The notes below the pieces were generated by a model that saw nothing but the letters and a program-made list of their open reading frames with translations, made no database searches and was not told the origin of the DNA. From contig NZ_NMVQ01000003.1 in NCBI RefSeq assembly GCF_002250625.1, positions 1 through 64,000 on the forward strand: a DNA stretch of 64,000 bases, in the 5' to 3' direction. The position numbers were made by a program, and so were the translations under genes. Origin of the DNA: Enemella dayhoffiae (GTDB lineage: Bacteria > Actinomycetota > Actinomycetes > Propionibacteriales > Propionibacteriaceae). This document shows, piece by piece, positions 26,257-35,290 of the stretch (positions are counted from its first letter, which is position 1; every line of letters starts with the position of its first letter).

Positions 26257-27564
26257 ATGAACGCACGCAACCCGATCACCCTGGGTCTCTTCCTGCTCGC
26301 CGAGGGCGCCTCCCTCTTCGGCAACGCGGCCATCTCGATCGTGCTCCCGTGGCTGGTGCTGGCGCGTACCGGAGACCCAGCGCTGACCGGACTGGTCGCC
26401 GCCGTCTCCGCGGTGCCGTCGTTCCTGGCCACGCTCGTCAGCGGGCACCTGATCGACAAGGTGGGGCGGCGCCGGATGTCGGTGCTCGCCGACGTCGGGT
26501 CGGCGCTCAGCGTGGCGGCGCTGATCCTGGTGGATCGCACGCTCGGGCTCGACGTGTTCTGGTTCGTCGTGCTCGGCCTGCTCGGGGCCCTGTTCGACGT
26601 GCCGGGGATGACGGCCCGGGAAACCCTGCTGCCCAACGTTTCCCGGGCTTCGGGGGTCGCGCTGGAGAAGGTGGCCGGGCTGCGTCAGGTGATGTTCTCC
26701 CTGGCCATTCTGGCCGGACCCGGGGTCGCCGGTGGGTTGATGGCGGTGCTGGATCCGATGGTGGTGGTGGCGATCACCGCCGGCTGCTCGGCGTTGGCGG
26801 CGCTGTGCATGGCGGTGCTGCCGCTGCTGCCGGCCGCGCCGGTCGACCCCGAGGAGGTGGATCCGCACGCCGGCGTGCTGGGCGGCTGGCGGTTCGTCCG
26901 CGGCAACCCCGGACTGTTCGCGATGCTGCTGGTCAGCCTGCTGGCGACCGTGCCCATCGCCCCGCTGCTGGCGGTCATCCTGCCGGCCCACTTCAGCGGC
27001 ATGGCCCGGCCCGAGCTGCTCGGCCTGTCCATGTCGGCGTACGCCGTCGGTTCGATGGGCGGCTCGATCCTCTACGCCGTGGCGCTGTCGAAATGGCGAT
27101 GGGCCAGCTGGGTGGTCTCGATGCTGCTGTTCGCCGGCTCGCTCGCCGTCGTCGCCCCGCTGCGCGGCTTCTGGCTGGTGGCGGTGGGCATGGCACTGGC
27201 CGGGATCGCCGGCGGGCTGATGGGGCCGGTGGCGATGGTGTCGATGTCCGAGCACGTGCCGGATCGGGTCCGCGGCCGGGTGATGGCCCTGTTCAGCGCC
27301 CTGTCCATGGTCACCGCCCCGATCGGGCTGGGGCTGATGGCGCTGCTGCTCACCGGCGCCGGGATCGGCGTCGGCGCCTGGGCGTGTTGCCTCGCGTTCC
27401 TGCCGGTGGCGGCGTACGCCCTGCTCGCTCCCGGTCTGCGATCCTTCGTGGACAAGCCGGCCCGCGGGGACAATCCGGTCGGCGGAGAGAATCCTGAGGA
27501 GGTGCGGAATGCTGACGATCGGCCAGCTGGCGCGGTACGCCCGGGTGAGCGTCAGGACGGTTAG
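26257..27564 (+). CDS. MFS transporter (probable drug efflux type)
   Basis: A 435-residue protein with twelve hydrophobic segments. MFS landmarks include the loop HLIDKVGRRRMSVLADVGSA (D-x-x-GRRR motif A) between helices 2 and 3 and VPDRVRGRVMALFSALSM in the second half, typical of the macrolide/efflux group. The last 40 residues are hydrophilic and overlap the merR gene by 56 bases. The gene is headed by a MerR-type operator and followed by a MerR gene, so expression is probably induced by the compound that it exports; the ligand is unknown. There is no ribosome-binding site before ATG 26257, consistent with a leaderless transcript. Confidence 0.85.
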   Translation: MNARNPITLGLFLLAEGASLFGNAAISIVLPWLVLARTGDPALTGLVAAVSAVPSFLATLVSGHLIDKVGRRRMSVLADVGSALSVAALILVDRTLGLDVFWFVVLGLLGALFDVPGMTARETLLPNVSRASGVALEKVAGLRQVMFSLAILAGPGVAGGLMAVLDPMVVVAITAGCSALAALCMAVLPLLPAAPVDPEEVDPHAGVLGGWRFVRGNPGLFAMLLVSLLATVPIAPLLAVILPAHFSGMARPELLGLSMSAYAVGSMGGSILYAVALSKWRWASWVVSMLLFAGSLAVVAPLRGFWLVAVGMALAGIAGGLMGPVAMVSMSEHVPDRVRGRVMALFSALSMVTAPIGLGLMALLLTGAGIGVGAWACCLAFLPVAAYALLAPGLRSFVDKPARGDNPVGGENPEEVRNADDRPAGAVRPGERQDG

Positions 27565-28279
27565 GCACTATCACCAGATCGGGTTGTTCGCCGAACCCGA
27601 ACGGGACGCCTCCGGTTATCGCCGCTACGGCCCCCAGGACGTGGTGACGCTGATCCGCATCCGCACCCTGGCCGCCTCGGGCGTACCGCTGGCAAGGATC
27701 AGCGAGCTGCTCGACGCCGAGCCGACCGAGCTGGCGGGCGCCGTCGACGAGATCGACCGCGAACTGCGGGTGCGGATCAACGAGCTGCGAGAGACCCGCA
27801 GGCGACTGGCCAGGCTGCGTGACGGCACCGACCAGGTGCTCCCCGAGGCTGCCAACCGCTACTTCGACCGGCTGTATCAGATCGGTGTCCGCGGTGAGGC
27901 GCTGGAGATCGAGCGGGAGGCGTGGATCCTCATGCAGGCGGTGTTTCCCGAGGGCATCGCCGAATGGGCCGAGTGGCAGTTGACGGCGCTGGACGACCCG
28001 GACGCCGAGCAGCTGTATCGGACCATGACCGAGGCGCGACACTGGGCACCCGACGATCCGCGGATCGAGGGGATCGTGGACGAGGCGGTCGCCCTGACGC
28101 TGCGGAATTTCCCGCCGGAAGAGGCGAACTCCGACACCTGGCGGATCGCCGACCAGGTCGGGATGGACCTGGTGAACGAGCACGGACTCGCCGGTTCGCC
28201 TGCCTGGCAGCGAATTTCGCACCAGGTGGCGCGGCGACTGTCCGGCGCCGGTTATCGGGTGTCCGACGAGCGGATGTGA
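27509..28279 (+). CDS. MerR-family transcriptional regulator
   Basis: A 256-residue regulator. The N-terminal winged helix-turn-helix reads MLTIGQLARYARVSVRTVRHYHQIGL, then GYRRYGPQDVVTLIRIRTLAASGVPLARI (both quoted in part by motif), followed by the dimerisation helix (about 75-110, ELRVRINELRETRRRLARL). The remaining 140 residues form an effector domain of the TipAS/antibiotic-recognition type in outline, but the ligand pocket cannot be assigned. It overlaps the MFS gene by 56 bases and presumably activates the operon from the dyad at 26223-26241, including itself. Confidence 0.88.
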   Translation: MLTIGQLARYARVSVRTVRHYHQIGLFAEPERDASGYRRYGPQDVVTLIRIRTLAASGVPLARISELLDAEPTELAGAVDEIDRELRVRINELRETRRRLARLRDGTDQVLPEAANRYFDRLYQIGVRGEALEIEREAWILMQAVFPEGIAEWAEWQLTALDDPDAEQLYRTMTEARHWAPDDPRIEGIVDEAVALTLRNFPPEEANSDTWRIADQVGMDLVNEHGLAGSPAWQRISHQVARRLSGAGYRVSDERM

Positions 28280-28311
28280 CAGGATGCCTCCCAGCTACTC
28301 GGGGAGGCCTC

Positions 28312-29964
28312 ATGCGCGCAGTCACCGGAACTCGTTGGGCCGCGTTGCTGCTGACGAGCCTGCTGGCCACCTCGATCGGGGCGTTCGCCTCGGCCGCCCC
28401 CACCCCGACACCGACCCGGCCCACCAGCGCCACCCCGCCCGCGGCGGCTCCGCGGGCCACCGGGATGCAGCGGCCCACCTATTCGCTGGCGAACGGCGAC
28501 GAGTTCGACCAGGCGGGCCTGTCCACCGGCTATCGCATCTATGCCGAGACCCGCGCCAAGGGCGGGCTGAAGGGCAAGAGCCTGTTCCGGCCGGAGAACG
28601 TGACCCTGCACGACGGCTATCTGGACCTCCGCACCTCCCGGCACTGCGTGCTGCCCGGTGAGGAACCGACCGAGGCCAACGTCAACGAACAGGTGTGCCC
28701 GGCCGGTACCGCGACCACCTACACCACCGGCCGGATCGAGACGATGTTCTACCCCTACAAGGCGCCCCGGGTGATGGAGGTGCGCGCCAAGCTGGACGGC
28801 GCCCACGGGGACCACAACGGGATCACCAGCACCGCCTGGGCCAACAACGCGAACATGTTCTGCGGCGACAACGGCACCACCAACTCCGACATCGCCGAGC
28901 TGGACACGATGGAGGTGTGGGACTCCAGCTACAACCAGAGCACCACGCACCTGGCCTGCCGCAACGGGCAGGTGGCGACCCGAGGAACCAGGCTGAACAC
29001 CCCGACGGTGGGGGACTGGCACACCTGGCGGGTCGAATATGACGGCCACTCGATCCGCTACTTCTTCGACGGGCGGCCGATGCCGCTGATGGCCCCCCAC
29101 AGCGGGACCGCGCTGACCGCGGACCTGGCCGGGCTGAGCCCGACCGAGTTCAACCGGGTGATCATCGGACAGCCGTGGATGACGGTGATCTACAACACCG
29201 TCAACGCCGCCGGCGGATGGGCCCCGGCCACCGATGACAACCTCCCGTTCCAGACCAAGCACGATCTCTTCGATTACCTGCGCTGGCAGGATTTCGACCC
29301 GACGGCGCCCGGCTGCGCACCGACGGGCGCGATCGGTCAGGCGTACGCCAACGCGCGACACCTGGGCGCGGCCACCAGCTGCGAACGCGACACCGAGGTC
29401 GGTGGCGGTCGGGTGCAGAACTTCGAAGGCGGGCGCATCTATTGGCGCTCCGACACCGGCGCGGTGGTGGTGCTGGGCGCGATCGTCCAGACATATCTGG
29501 CCGGTGCCGAACGACTGCTCGGACTGCCCCGGGGAGCGGAGTTCTGCGGGCTGCGTGACGGTGGCTGCTACCAGTCCTTCCAGGGTGGGTTGCTGTACTG
29601 GTCGCCGCCCAGCGGGGCCCATTTCGTGCGCGGCACGATCCTGGATCGGTACGCCGGTCAGGGCTGGGAGCGGGGCGTGTTCGGTTATCCGGTGACCGAT
29701 GAGGTGTGCGGGTTGCGTGATGGGGGCTGTTATCAGCGGTTCCAGCGGGAGAACGGGCACATCTACTGGTCTGCGGCCAGCGGGGCGTGGGGCGTCCAGG
29801 GGATGATCTATGCGCACTGGGCGTCCACCGGTTATGAGAACGGCCGGTTGGGTTACCCGGTCGGGCCCGAGAGCTGCCGGCAACTGCCGGATGCCCGGGA
29901 GTGCGTGCAGAACTACCAGGGCGGTCGGATCGTGTGGAACTCGCGTAGGGGGATCGCCGGCTGA
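28312..29964 (+). CDS. Secreted GH16-family glycoside hydrolase with LGFP repeats (LGFP protein 2)
   Basis: The one intact gene of the LGFP cluster, 550 residues. A signal peptide (about 1-29, ending AFASAAP) and Pro/Thr/Ala linker (30-50) precede a GH16-like domain (about 58-320). Its catalytic signature ELDTME gives E196, D198 and E201, matching the ExDxxE pattern of GH16 enzymes, with YTTGRIETMF before and HTWRVEYDGHSIRYFFDG after. The C-terminal 200 residues hold about four LGFP repeats, two with the CGLRDGGC pair, ending in a CRQLPDAREC variant. GH16 enzymes cleave beta-glucans or galactans; LGFP repeats are thought to bind the cell envelope. The target glycan is unknown. GGGGAGG precedes ATG 28312. 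Confidence 0.85.
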   Translation: MRAVTGTRWAALLLTSLLATSIGAFASAAPTPTPTRPTSATPPAAAPRATGMQRPTYSLANGDEFDQAGLSTGYRIYAETRAKGGLKGKSLFRPENVTLHDGYLDLRTSRHCVLPGEEPTEANVNEQVCPAGTATTYTTGRIETMFYPYKAPRVMEVRAKLDGAHGDHNGITSTAWANNANMFCGDNGTTNSDIAELDTMEVWDSSYNQSTTHLACRNGQVATRGTRLNTPTVGDWHTWRVEYDGHSIRYFFDGRPMPLMAPHSGTALTADLAGLSPTEFNRVIIGQPWMTVIYNTVNAAGGWAPATDDNLPFQTKHDLFDYLRWQDFDPTAPGCAPTGAIGQAYANARHLGAATSCERDTEVGGGRVQNFEGGRIYWRSDTGAVVVLGAIVQTYLAGAERLLGLPRGAEFCGLRDGGCYQSFQGGLLYWSPPSGAHFVRGTILDRYAGQGWERGVFGYPVTDEVCGLRDGGCYQRFQRENGHIYWSAASGAWGVQGMIYAHWASTGYENGRLGYPVGPESCRQLPDARECVQNYQGGRIVWNSRRGIAG

Positions 29965-30066
29965 CCGTCGGTCACAAGTTGGTCACTCCTGTGCGGTGCG
30001 GGGGAGTGCTGTCGACATCCCGTGATGGGGTGACCGCAGACTTCCCTTCCTGCTTGGAGTAATGCG

Positions 30067-32777
30067 ATGAAGCGCAGCCCTGTCCGTTCGGTCGGCGTCC
30101 AGCTGTTGGCCGGTGCCCTGCTCAGCATCGGTGCCGCCTCGGCGTACGCCGCCCCGACGCCCACCGCGACGCCGAAGCCGACGGCCGCCCCCAGCGCGGC
30201 CGCCAGCCCGAGCGCCGCCCCCAGCCCGCGGCGAGCCCGCGTACGCCGGTAGCGTCGCCCACCCGGGTGGCGAACCAGCGGTCCGACGTCCAGCTGGCCC
30301 GGCCCGACTTCGACGACGCCTATCACCAGGTCCGGGTGACCTCCCCGGCCGGGGTGGAGCACCGGGTCAGGTTGGCCGACGGCACGTTCTTCAACGGCGG
30401 CCAGGTGTTGCGCAGCGCCACCTGGGAGAGCATGGCCGGTGTGGTCGGACAGCAGATCACCGTGGTCGCCACCTCCGTCGACCCCAACGTGGTGCTGACC
30501 GGCACCACCCAGTGGTCCTACACCTTCCACCCGCGGGCCACCACCCCCTTCGCCGGGGACGAGTTCGAGGGCCCGGGGATCAACGACGGCTGGCACGTGC
30601 TCTCCGAAAGTTGGGCCACCGGACGCAGCAAGGGCAAGAGCTTCTTCCGCCCCGAGAACGCCAAGGTGAGTGACGGAAAGCTGAAGATCACCAACGCCCG
30701 GCACTGCGTCACCCCCAACGTCGAGGAACCATCGGCGGCGAACCAGACCAGTGCGGTGTGCCCCGAGGGCAAGGAGACCGTCTACACCTCGGCTCGGTTG
30801 CTGTCCAAACAGGCGCTTCCCGCGCCGGGCGCCATGGAGGTCGTCGCCAAGTTGGACGAGTCCAAAGGACCCCACCACGGCATCACCAGCACCGTCTGGT
30901 CCAACAACACCGAGCCCTACTGCGCGCCGGGGCTCAGCTCCAACACCGTCGAGATCGACACGATGGAGATCTGGAACACCAGCTTCACCCACAACTCGAC
31001 CCACACCAACTGCCGCGACGGCAAGTCGCTGAACCTCGGCATCCGTCAGCCCGCCCCCGACGGCAGCATCTCGGGGGAGTGGCACACCTTCCGGATGGAG
31101 TGGGACGGCTACGCAGTCCGCTACTTCTTCGACGGCAAACCGGTCCGGCTGTGGAAGGACCCCGGCACCGCGCTGACCAATGACGTACTCACCACCTGGG
31201 CAAAGCGCCAGGGTGTCGTGCCGATGGGCAAGGAGCAATGGGTCGCAGCGATGAGCGACTATGCGTGGTGGCTGCACGTCTACACCGCCGTCAACCACAC
31301 CGGCGCCTGGTCCGGCTCGGTCGACGACACCAAACCGTGGGAACCCCGGGTCGACGAGTTCGAGTACGTGCGCTGGCACAAGTTCGACCTGAACGCGCCG
31401 CACTGCGTGCCCCGCGGCATGATCGCCGTGGCCGCGGGGGCGAACGCCGGCCAGCTCGGCCGACACACCAGCTGCGAGCGGATGACCGATATCCCGGGTG
31501 ACCTCCGCGCCCAGGAGTTCGAGCACGGCCGGATCTACCTGTGGCCGAACGGCAGCACCCGGACCCTGCTCGGTCCCGAGTTCGAGGCCACCCGAGCCAA
31601 CCTGGGTGGGCTGACCGGGGCCGCCTGGGACCAGCAGGGCGGCGAGCTGGGCGTACCGCTGGAGCCCGAGTCATGCGACCCCACCGTGCTTCCGCCCCAG
31701 CCGCCGGTGGCGCCGGCCTGGTGCCAGCGAGAATTCGCCAACGGCATGGTCGTCTTCAAGCGCAGCGAACTCGTCTACGGCGAGGCGTACGCCGTCCTCG
31801 GCGAGATCGGCAAGCGGTACGCCGAAGCGGGGGCGTACGAAGGATTTGGTGCTCCGCTTGGGAATGCGATCTGCGGTCTGAAGGACGGCGGCTGCTTCCA
31901 GCGGTTCGAGAAGGGCACCATCTACTGGTCTCCGAAGACCGGTGCCCACCTGGTGGTGGGGGCCATCCTCGACCGGTGGAGCCAGTTGAAGAACGAGACC
32001 GGAACCCTCGGATATCCCACCAGCAGTGAGATCTGCGGCCTCCGCGATGGCGGCTGCGTGCAGCATTTCCAGGGTGGGTTGATGTACTGGTCGCCGAAGT
32101 CCGGTGCTTACTTCGTGCGCGGGGCGATCTACAACAAGTTCGCCTCGCTCGACTGGGAACGCGGCTTCCTCGGTTATCCGGTGGGCGACGAGATCTGTGG
32201 GCTGCCCGACGGCGGCTGTGTGCAGCTGTTCCAGGGTGGTCTGGTCTATTGGTCGCCCGACACCGACGCCCACTTCGTGCGCGGGGCGATCTATGACAAG
32301 TTTGCCTCCCTCGACTGGGAACGCGGCTTCCTCGGTTATCCGGTGAGCGACGAGATCTGTGGGCTGCGCGACGGCGGCTGCGTGCAGCTGTTCAAGGGCG
32401 GGCTGCTCTATTGGTCGCCGAACACGGGCACGCACTTCGTCCGCGGGGCGATCTATGACCGGTACGCCGCCTCCGGCTGGGAGGGTGGCCCGTTCGGCTA
32501 TCCGGTCACCGACGAGATCTGCGGGCTGCGCGACGGCGGCTGCTATCAGCGGTTCCAGCGCGAGGACGGGCACATCTACTGGTCGTCTGCCTCGGGGGCC
32601 TGGTCGGTGCAGGGCGCGATCTTCGGCCACTGGGCCTCGACCGGCTGGGAGGCCGGCCGGCTCGGCTATCCGGTCGGTGGCGAGACCTGCAGCGATGTCA
32701 ACGGTGCCAGGGAATGCGTGCAGCAGTTCCAGCGCGGCCGCGTCATCTGGAACTCCCGCTTCGGCACCAGCGGCTGA
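30067..32777 (+). pseudogene. Secreted GH16-LGFP protein 3, frameshifted in the proline-rich linker
   Basis: The largest member. ATG 30067 (GGAG upstream) opens a signal peptide ending ASAYAAP and an Ala/Pro/Ser linker that runs into a stop at 30250-30252. The body continues in another frame, open from before 30267 to 32777 (836 residues). The frames can be joined near 30220-30240 by restoring one base; the joined linker then reads ASPRTPVASPTRVANQ. The body has an extra N-terminal domain (about 1-90), a GH16-like domain with EIDTMEIW (E229, D231, E234 counted from 30267) and about eight LGFP repeats, five with the CGLxDGGC pair. Either one sequencing error or a true, possibly phase-variable, frameshift explains it. 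Confidence 0.8.
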
Positions 32778-32783
32778 GCACTG

Positions 32784-32849
32784 CGACGCCCCCCGAGTGG
32801 CGCGTTGCCCCCGATATATCGGGGGCGAGGCGCAGCTCGGGGGGCGTCG
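32784..32849. terminator. Nested hairpin between convergent LGFP 3 and glyA genes
   Basis: An outer perfect 14-bp stem (CGACGCCCCCCGAG at 32784-32797 with its complement at 32836-32849) encloses a perfect 20-base palindrome centred on GATATATC (32807-32826). It probably terminates transcription from both sides. Confidence 0.7.
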
Positions 32850-32861
32850 TCGTGTGTGGGG

Positions 32862-34304
32862 TCAGGAGAGCTCGAGGCCGGGATACAGGGGATGCTTGTC
32901 GAGCAGCTCGGCGGACTGTGCCTTGACCCGGTCGGCGACCCCGTCGGCCAACTGGTACTTTGCCTTGCCGGGCTTGCCGGTGGAGGCGGTGACCGGCTCG
33001 GTGTTGCTGAGCACCTCGACGATCAGCTCGGCGACCTTGTCGAACTCGTCGGCGCCGAAACCGCGGGAGGTGAGGGCCGGCGTACCGATCCGAACACCGG
33101 AGGTGTACCAGGCGCCGTTCGGGTCGTTCGGCACCGAGTTGCGGTTGGTCACCACGCCGGCGTCCAGCAGCGCGGACTCGCTCTGCCGGCCGGTGAGCCC
33201 GAACGAGGTGGTGTCGATCAGCACGAGGTGGTTGTCGGTGCCACCGGTGACCAGCTTGGTGCCACGCTTCATCAGGCCCTCGGCCAGCGTCTTGGCGTTG
33301 TCGGCCACGTTCTGTGCGTAGGTTCGGAAATCCGCGGTCCGCGCCTCGGCCAGCGCGACGGCCTTGGCGGCCATCATATGCGACAGCGGACCGCCGAGCA
33401 CCAGCGGGCAGCCGCGGTCGACCGATGAGGCATATTCCTCGGTCGCCAGCACCAGGCCGCCGCGCGGTCCGCGCAGCGACTTGTGGGTGGTGGTGGTGAC
33501 CACGTGGGCGTGCGGGACCGGGTCCTCGTCACCGGTGAAAACCTTGCCCGCAACGAGACCCGCGAAGTGGGCCATGTCCACCATCAGGGTCGCGCCCACC
33601 TCGTCGGCGATCTCGCGCATGGTGGCGAAGTTGATCCGGCGCGGGTACGCCGAGTAGCCGGCGACCAGCACCAGCGGCTTGAACTCCTTCACCTGTTCCC
33701 GCACCGCGTCGTAGTCGAGCAGCTGCGACTCCGGATCGGTGCCGTAGGAACGCTGGTGGAACATCTTGCCCGAGATGTTGGGGCGGAAGCCGTGGGTAAG
33801 GTGACCGCCGGCGTCCAGGCTCATCCCCATCAGCCGCTGTTCACCGAAACTGCGGCGCAGCGACTCCCACTCCTGCTCGGTCAGCTCGTTGACCTGCTTC
33901 CTGCCCAGCTCCGCCAGCCGCGGCTGCTCGACGCGCTGGGCGAGGATCGCCCAGAACGCGGTCAGGTTGGCGTCGATCCCGGAGTGCGGCTGGGCGTACG
34001 CGTATTCGGCGCCGAACAGCTCGCGGGCGTGCTCGGCCGCCACCGATTCGACGGTGTCCACGTTCTGGCAGCCGGCATAGAAGCGGTGCCCGATCGTCCC
34101 CTCGGCATACTTGTCGGAGAACCAGGTGCCCATGGTGGCGAGCACCGGCAGCGAGGCGTAGTTCTCCGAGGCGATCAACTTCAGCGACGCGCGCTGGTCG
34201 GTGAGCTCGTCACGGGTCGCCTGCGCGATCCGCGGCTCGACCTGGGCGATCACCTTCAGGATCGTCTGGTACGCCGGGCTGAGCTCGGCATTCGGGTTGG
34301 TCAA
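32862..34304 (-). CDS. glyA: Serine hydroxymethyltransferase, long form
   Basis: Interconverts serine and glycine with transfer of a one-carbon unit to tetrahydrofolate (PLP enzyme, cytoplasm). The 480-residue protein has [10 protein letters not shown], the AYAQPHSG block, [11 protein letters not shown] and the PLP lysine K275 in [14 protein letters not shown]. It is longer than the usual 415-430 residues because of an extra charged helical segment of about 35 residues (about 121-156, including [14 protein letters not shown]) placed before GGHLTHG; the long form is known in some lineages. TTG 34304 is preferred over GTG 34310 because the AAGGAG site overlaps the GTG but lies about five bases before the TTG. 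Confidence 0.93.
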   Translation of the reverse strand: MTNPNAELSPAYQTILKVIAQVEPRIAQATRDELTDQRASLKLIASENYASLPVLATMGTWFSDKYAEGTIGHRFYAGCQNVDTVESVAAEHARELFGAEYAYAQPHSGIDANLTAFWAILAQRVEQPRLAELGRKQVNELTEQEWESLRRSFGEQRLMGMSLDAGGHLTHGFRPNISGKMFHQRSYGTDPESQLLDYDAVREQVKEFKPLVLVAGYSAYPRRINFATMREIADEVGATLMVDMAHFAGLVAGKVFTGDEDPVPHAHVVTTTTHKSLRGPRGGLVLATEEYASSVDRGCPLVLGGPLSHMMAAKAVALAEARTADFRTYAQNVADNAKTLAEGLMKRGTKLVTGGTDNHLVLIDTTSFGLTGRQSESALLDAGVVTNRNSVPNDPNGAWYTSGVRIGTPALTSRGFGADEFDKVAELIVEVLSNTEPVTASTGKPGKAKYQLADGVADRVKAQSAELLDKHPLYPGLELS

Positions 34305-34418
34305 GATCACTCCTTCGGTTGGCCCGGCCCAATCTATCGGCTGGCGAAGCGGGCTGGCCGCCGGTCCGTCTCCGGTTCGGGACCGGCGGGCCGGAAGAAC
34401 GCCGTTTATATGTCAATA

Positions 34419-34520
34419 ATGCGCTCCAGAGGTGGCCTGTGGATGGCCGTCTCCGCCCTGGCCCTGGTCGCCGGGGGCGGGATGCTGATCGCCCGCGGCC
34501 GACGGAAGTCGCAGGCCTAA
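34419..34520 (+). pseudogene. Remnant of an LPXTG-protein sorting signal
   Basis: Only 33 residues are open: GGLWMAVSALALVAGGGML is a membrane helix and IARGRRKSQA a positive tail, exactly the C-terminal half of a cell-wall sorting signal. The preceding bases (CTCCAGAGGTGGCCTG) could be a mutated LPxTGG. No body of a surface protein precedes it; glyA on the other strand begins 115 bases upstream. A sortase remnant follows at once, as in pilin operons. ATG 34419 is probably not a functional start. Confidence 0.5.
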
Positions 34521-34524
34521 GACC

Positions 34525-35238
34525 ATGAGCACGATGACCTCGCCCCAGCCCGTTCCGCCGCCCGCCCCGGCCCGGGCCGCCGAGCGGCCTATCGGCAGGC
34601 GGCAGTTGTCGCGGGCCCGTGGTGCGGGTGCTGCTGGTGCTGATCGGCGTGCTGGTGCTGCTCTACCCGGTCGTCTCCACCCAGTACAACAACTTCCGGC
34701 AGCGGCAGTTCGCCAACCAGTACAACCGGCAGGTGCAGCCGAGGTCCTGGCAAGGGGGCCGGGCACCTCTACGGCACCCCGCTGCCGGTCGGCGGGGTCG
34801 GCACCCACGCGGTGCTGACCAGCCACACCGGCCTCGCCAACTCGACCCTGTTCGACCACCTCAAGGACGTCAAGGAGGGCGAGCTGATCGTCGTCGACGT
34901 CTACGGCGAGACGCTGGCCTACCAGGTCGACCAGATCAAGGTGGTGCTGCCGAGCGAGATCCGCGACCTGGCGGGTGGAGCCCGGGCGGGACCAGCTCAC
35001 CCTGTTCACCTGCACCCCCTATGCGGTGAACACGCACCGGCTGCTGGTGCGCGGCCACCGCGTGCCCCACCAGGCGTTGGTGGACCAGCGGGCCATGGCC
35101 GGGGCCGGCTTCACGCTCGAACCGTGGATGTACGCCCTGATCGGCGGCGCTGCGGCCGGGCTCGCCCTGGTGATCGTGATCGGGGTGCGGGAGCGTCGGC
35201 GTACCCGCCGCGCCGTGCCGGCGCGCGCCGCTGTGTGA
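34525..35238 (+). pseudogene. Class C sortase, decayed (three frameshifts and internal deletion)
   Basis: Four pieces in successive frames rebuild a sortase. ATG 34525 gives MSTMTSPQPVPPP; the next frame gives the membrane helix VVRVLLVLIGVLVLLYP; the next holds GTPLPVGGVGTHAVLTSHTGL with the catalytic histidine; the last holds LFTCTPYAVNTHRLLVRGHR with catalytic cysteine and arginine, then a C-terminal membrane helix. The TCTPYxxNTHRLLVRG motif and the C-terminal helix are typical of pilus-polymerising class C sortases. Between the NRQVQP segment and GHLYGTPLPVGG about 70-80 residues are missing compared with the family, so at least this deletion is real decay and not a base-calling error. 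Confidence 0.8.
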
Positions 35239-35290
35239 CCAGCCCCCAGCCGACCGGTTAGGGTGACGGGGGTCACAAGGAGGTGATGTC

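Noticed and set aside
30210-30260. Programmed ribosomal frameshifting in LGFP 3.
   Set aside because: There is no slippery heptamer with a downstream stem that I can identify; error, decay or slippage mutation fit better.
28252-31526. Two long minus-strand open frames opposite the LGFP genes (543 and 537 codons).
   Set aside because: They mirror the repetitive GC-rich LGFP coding strand, have low-complexity translations and no start signals.
25300-32770. Regular DNA repetition in the LGFP genes, at first sight array-like.
   Set aside because: The periodicity is about 160 bases and codes for LGFP repeats in frame; there are no short identical repeats with unique spacers, so it is not a CRISPR array.
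34305-34420. A glycine riboswitch upstream of glyA.
   Set aside because: The gap before glyA is short and shows no paired glycine-aptamer motifs; only a ribosome-binding site is visible.
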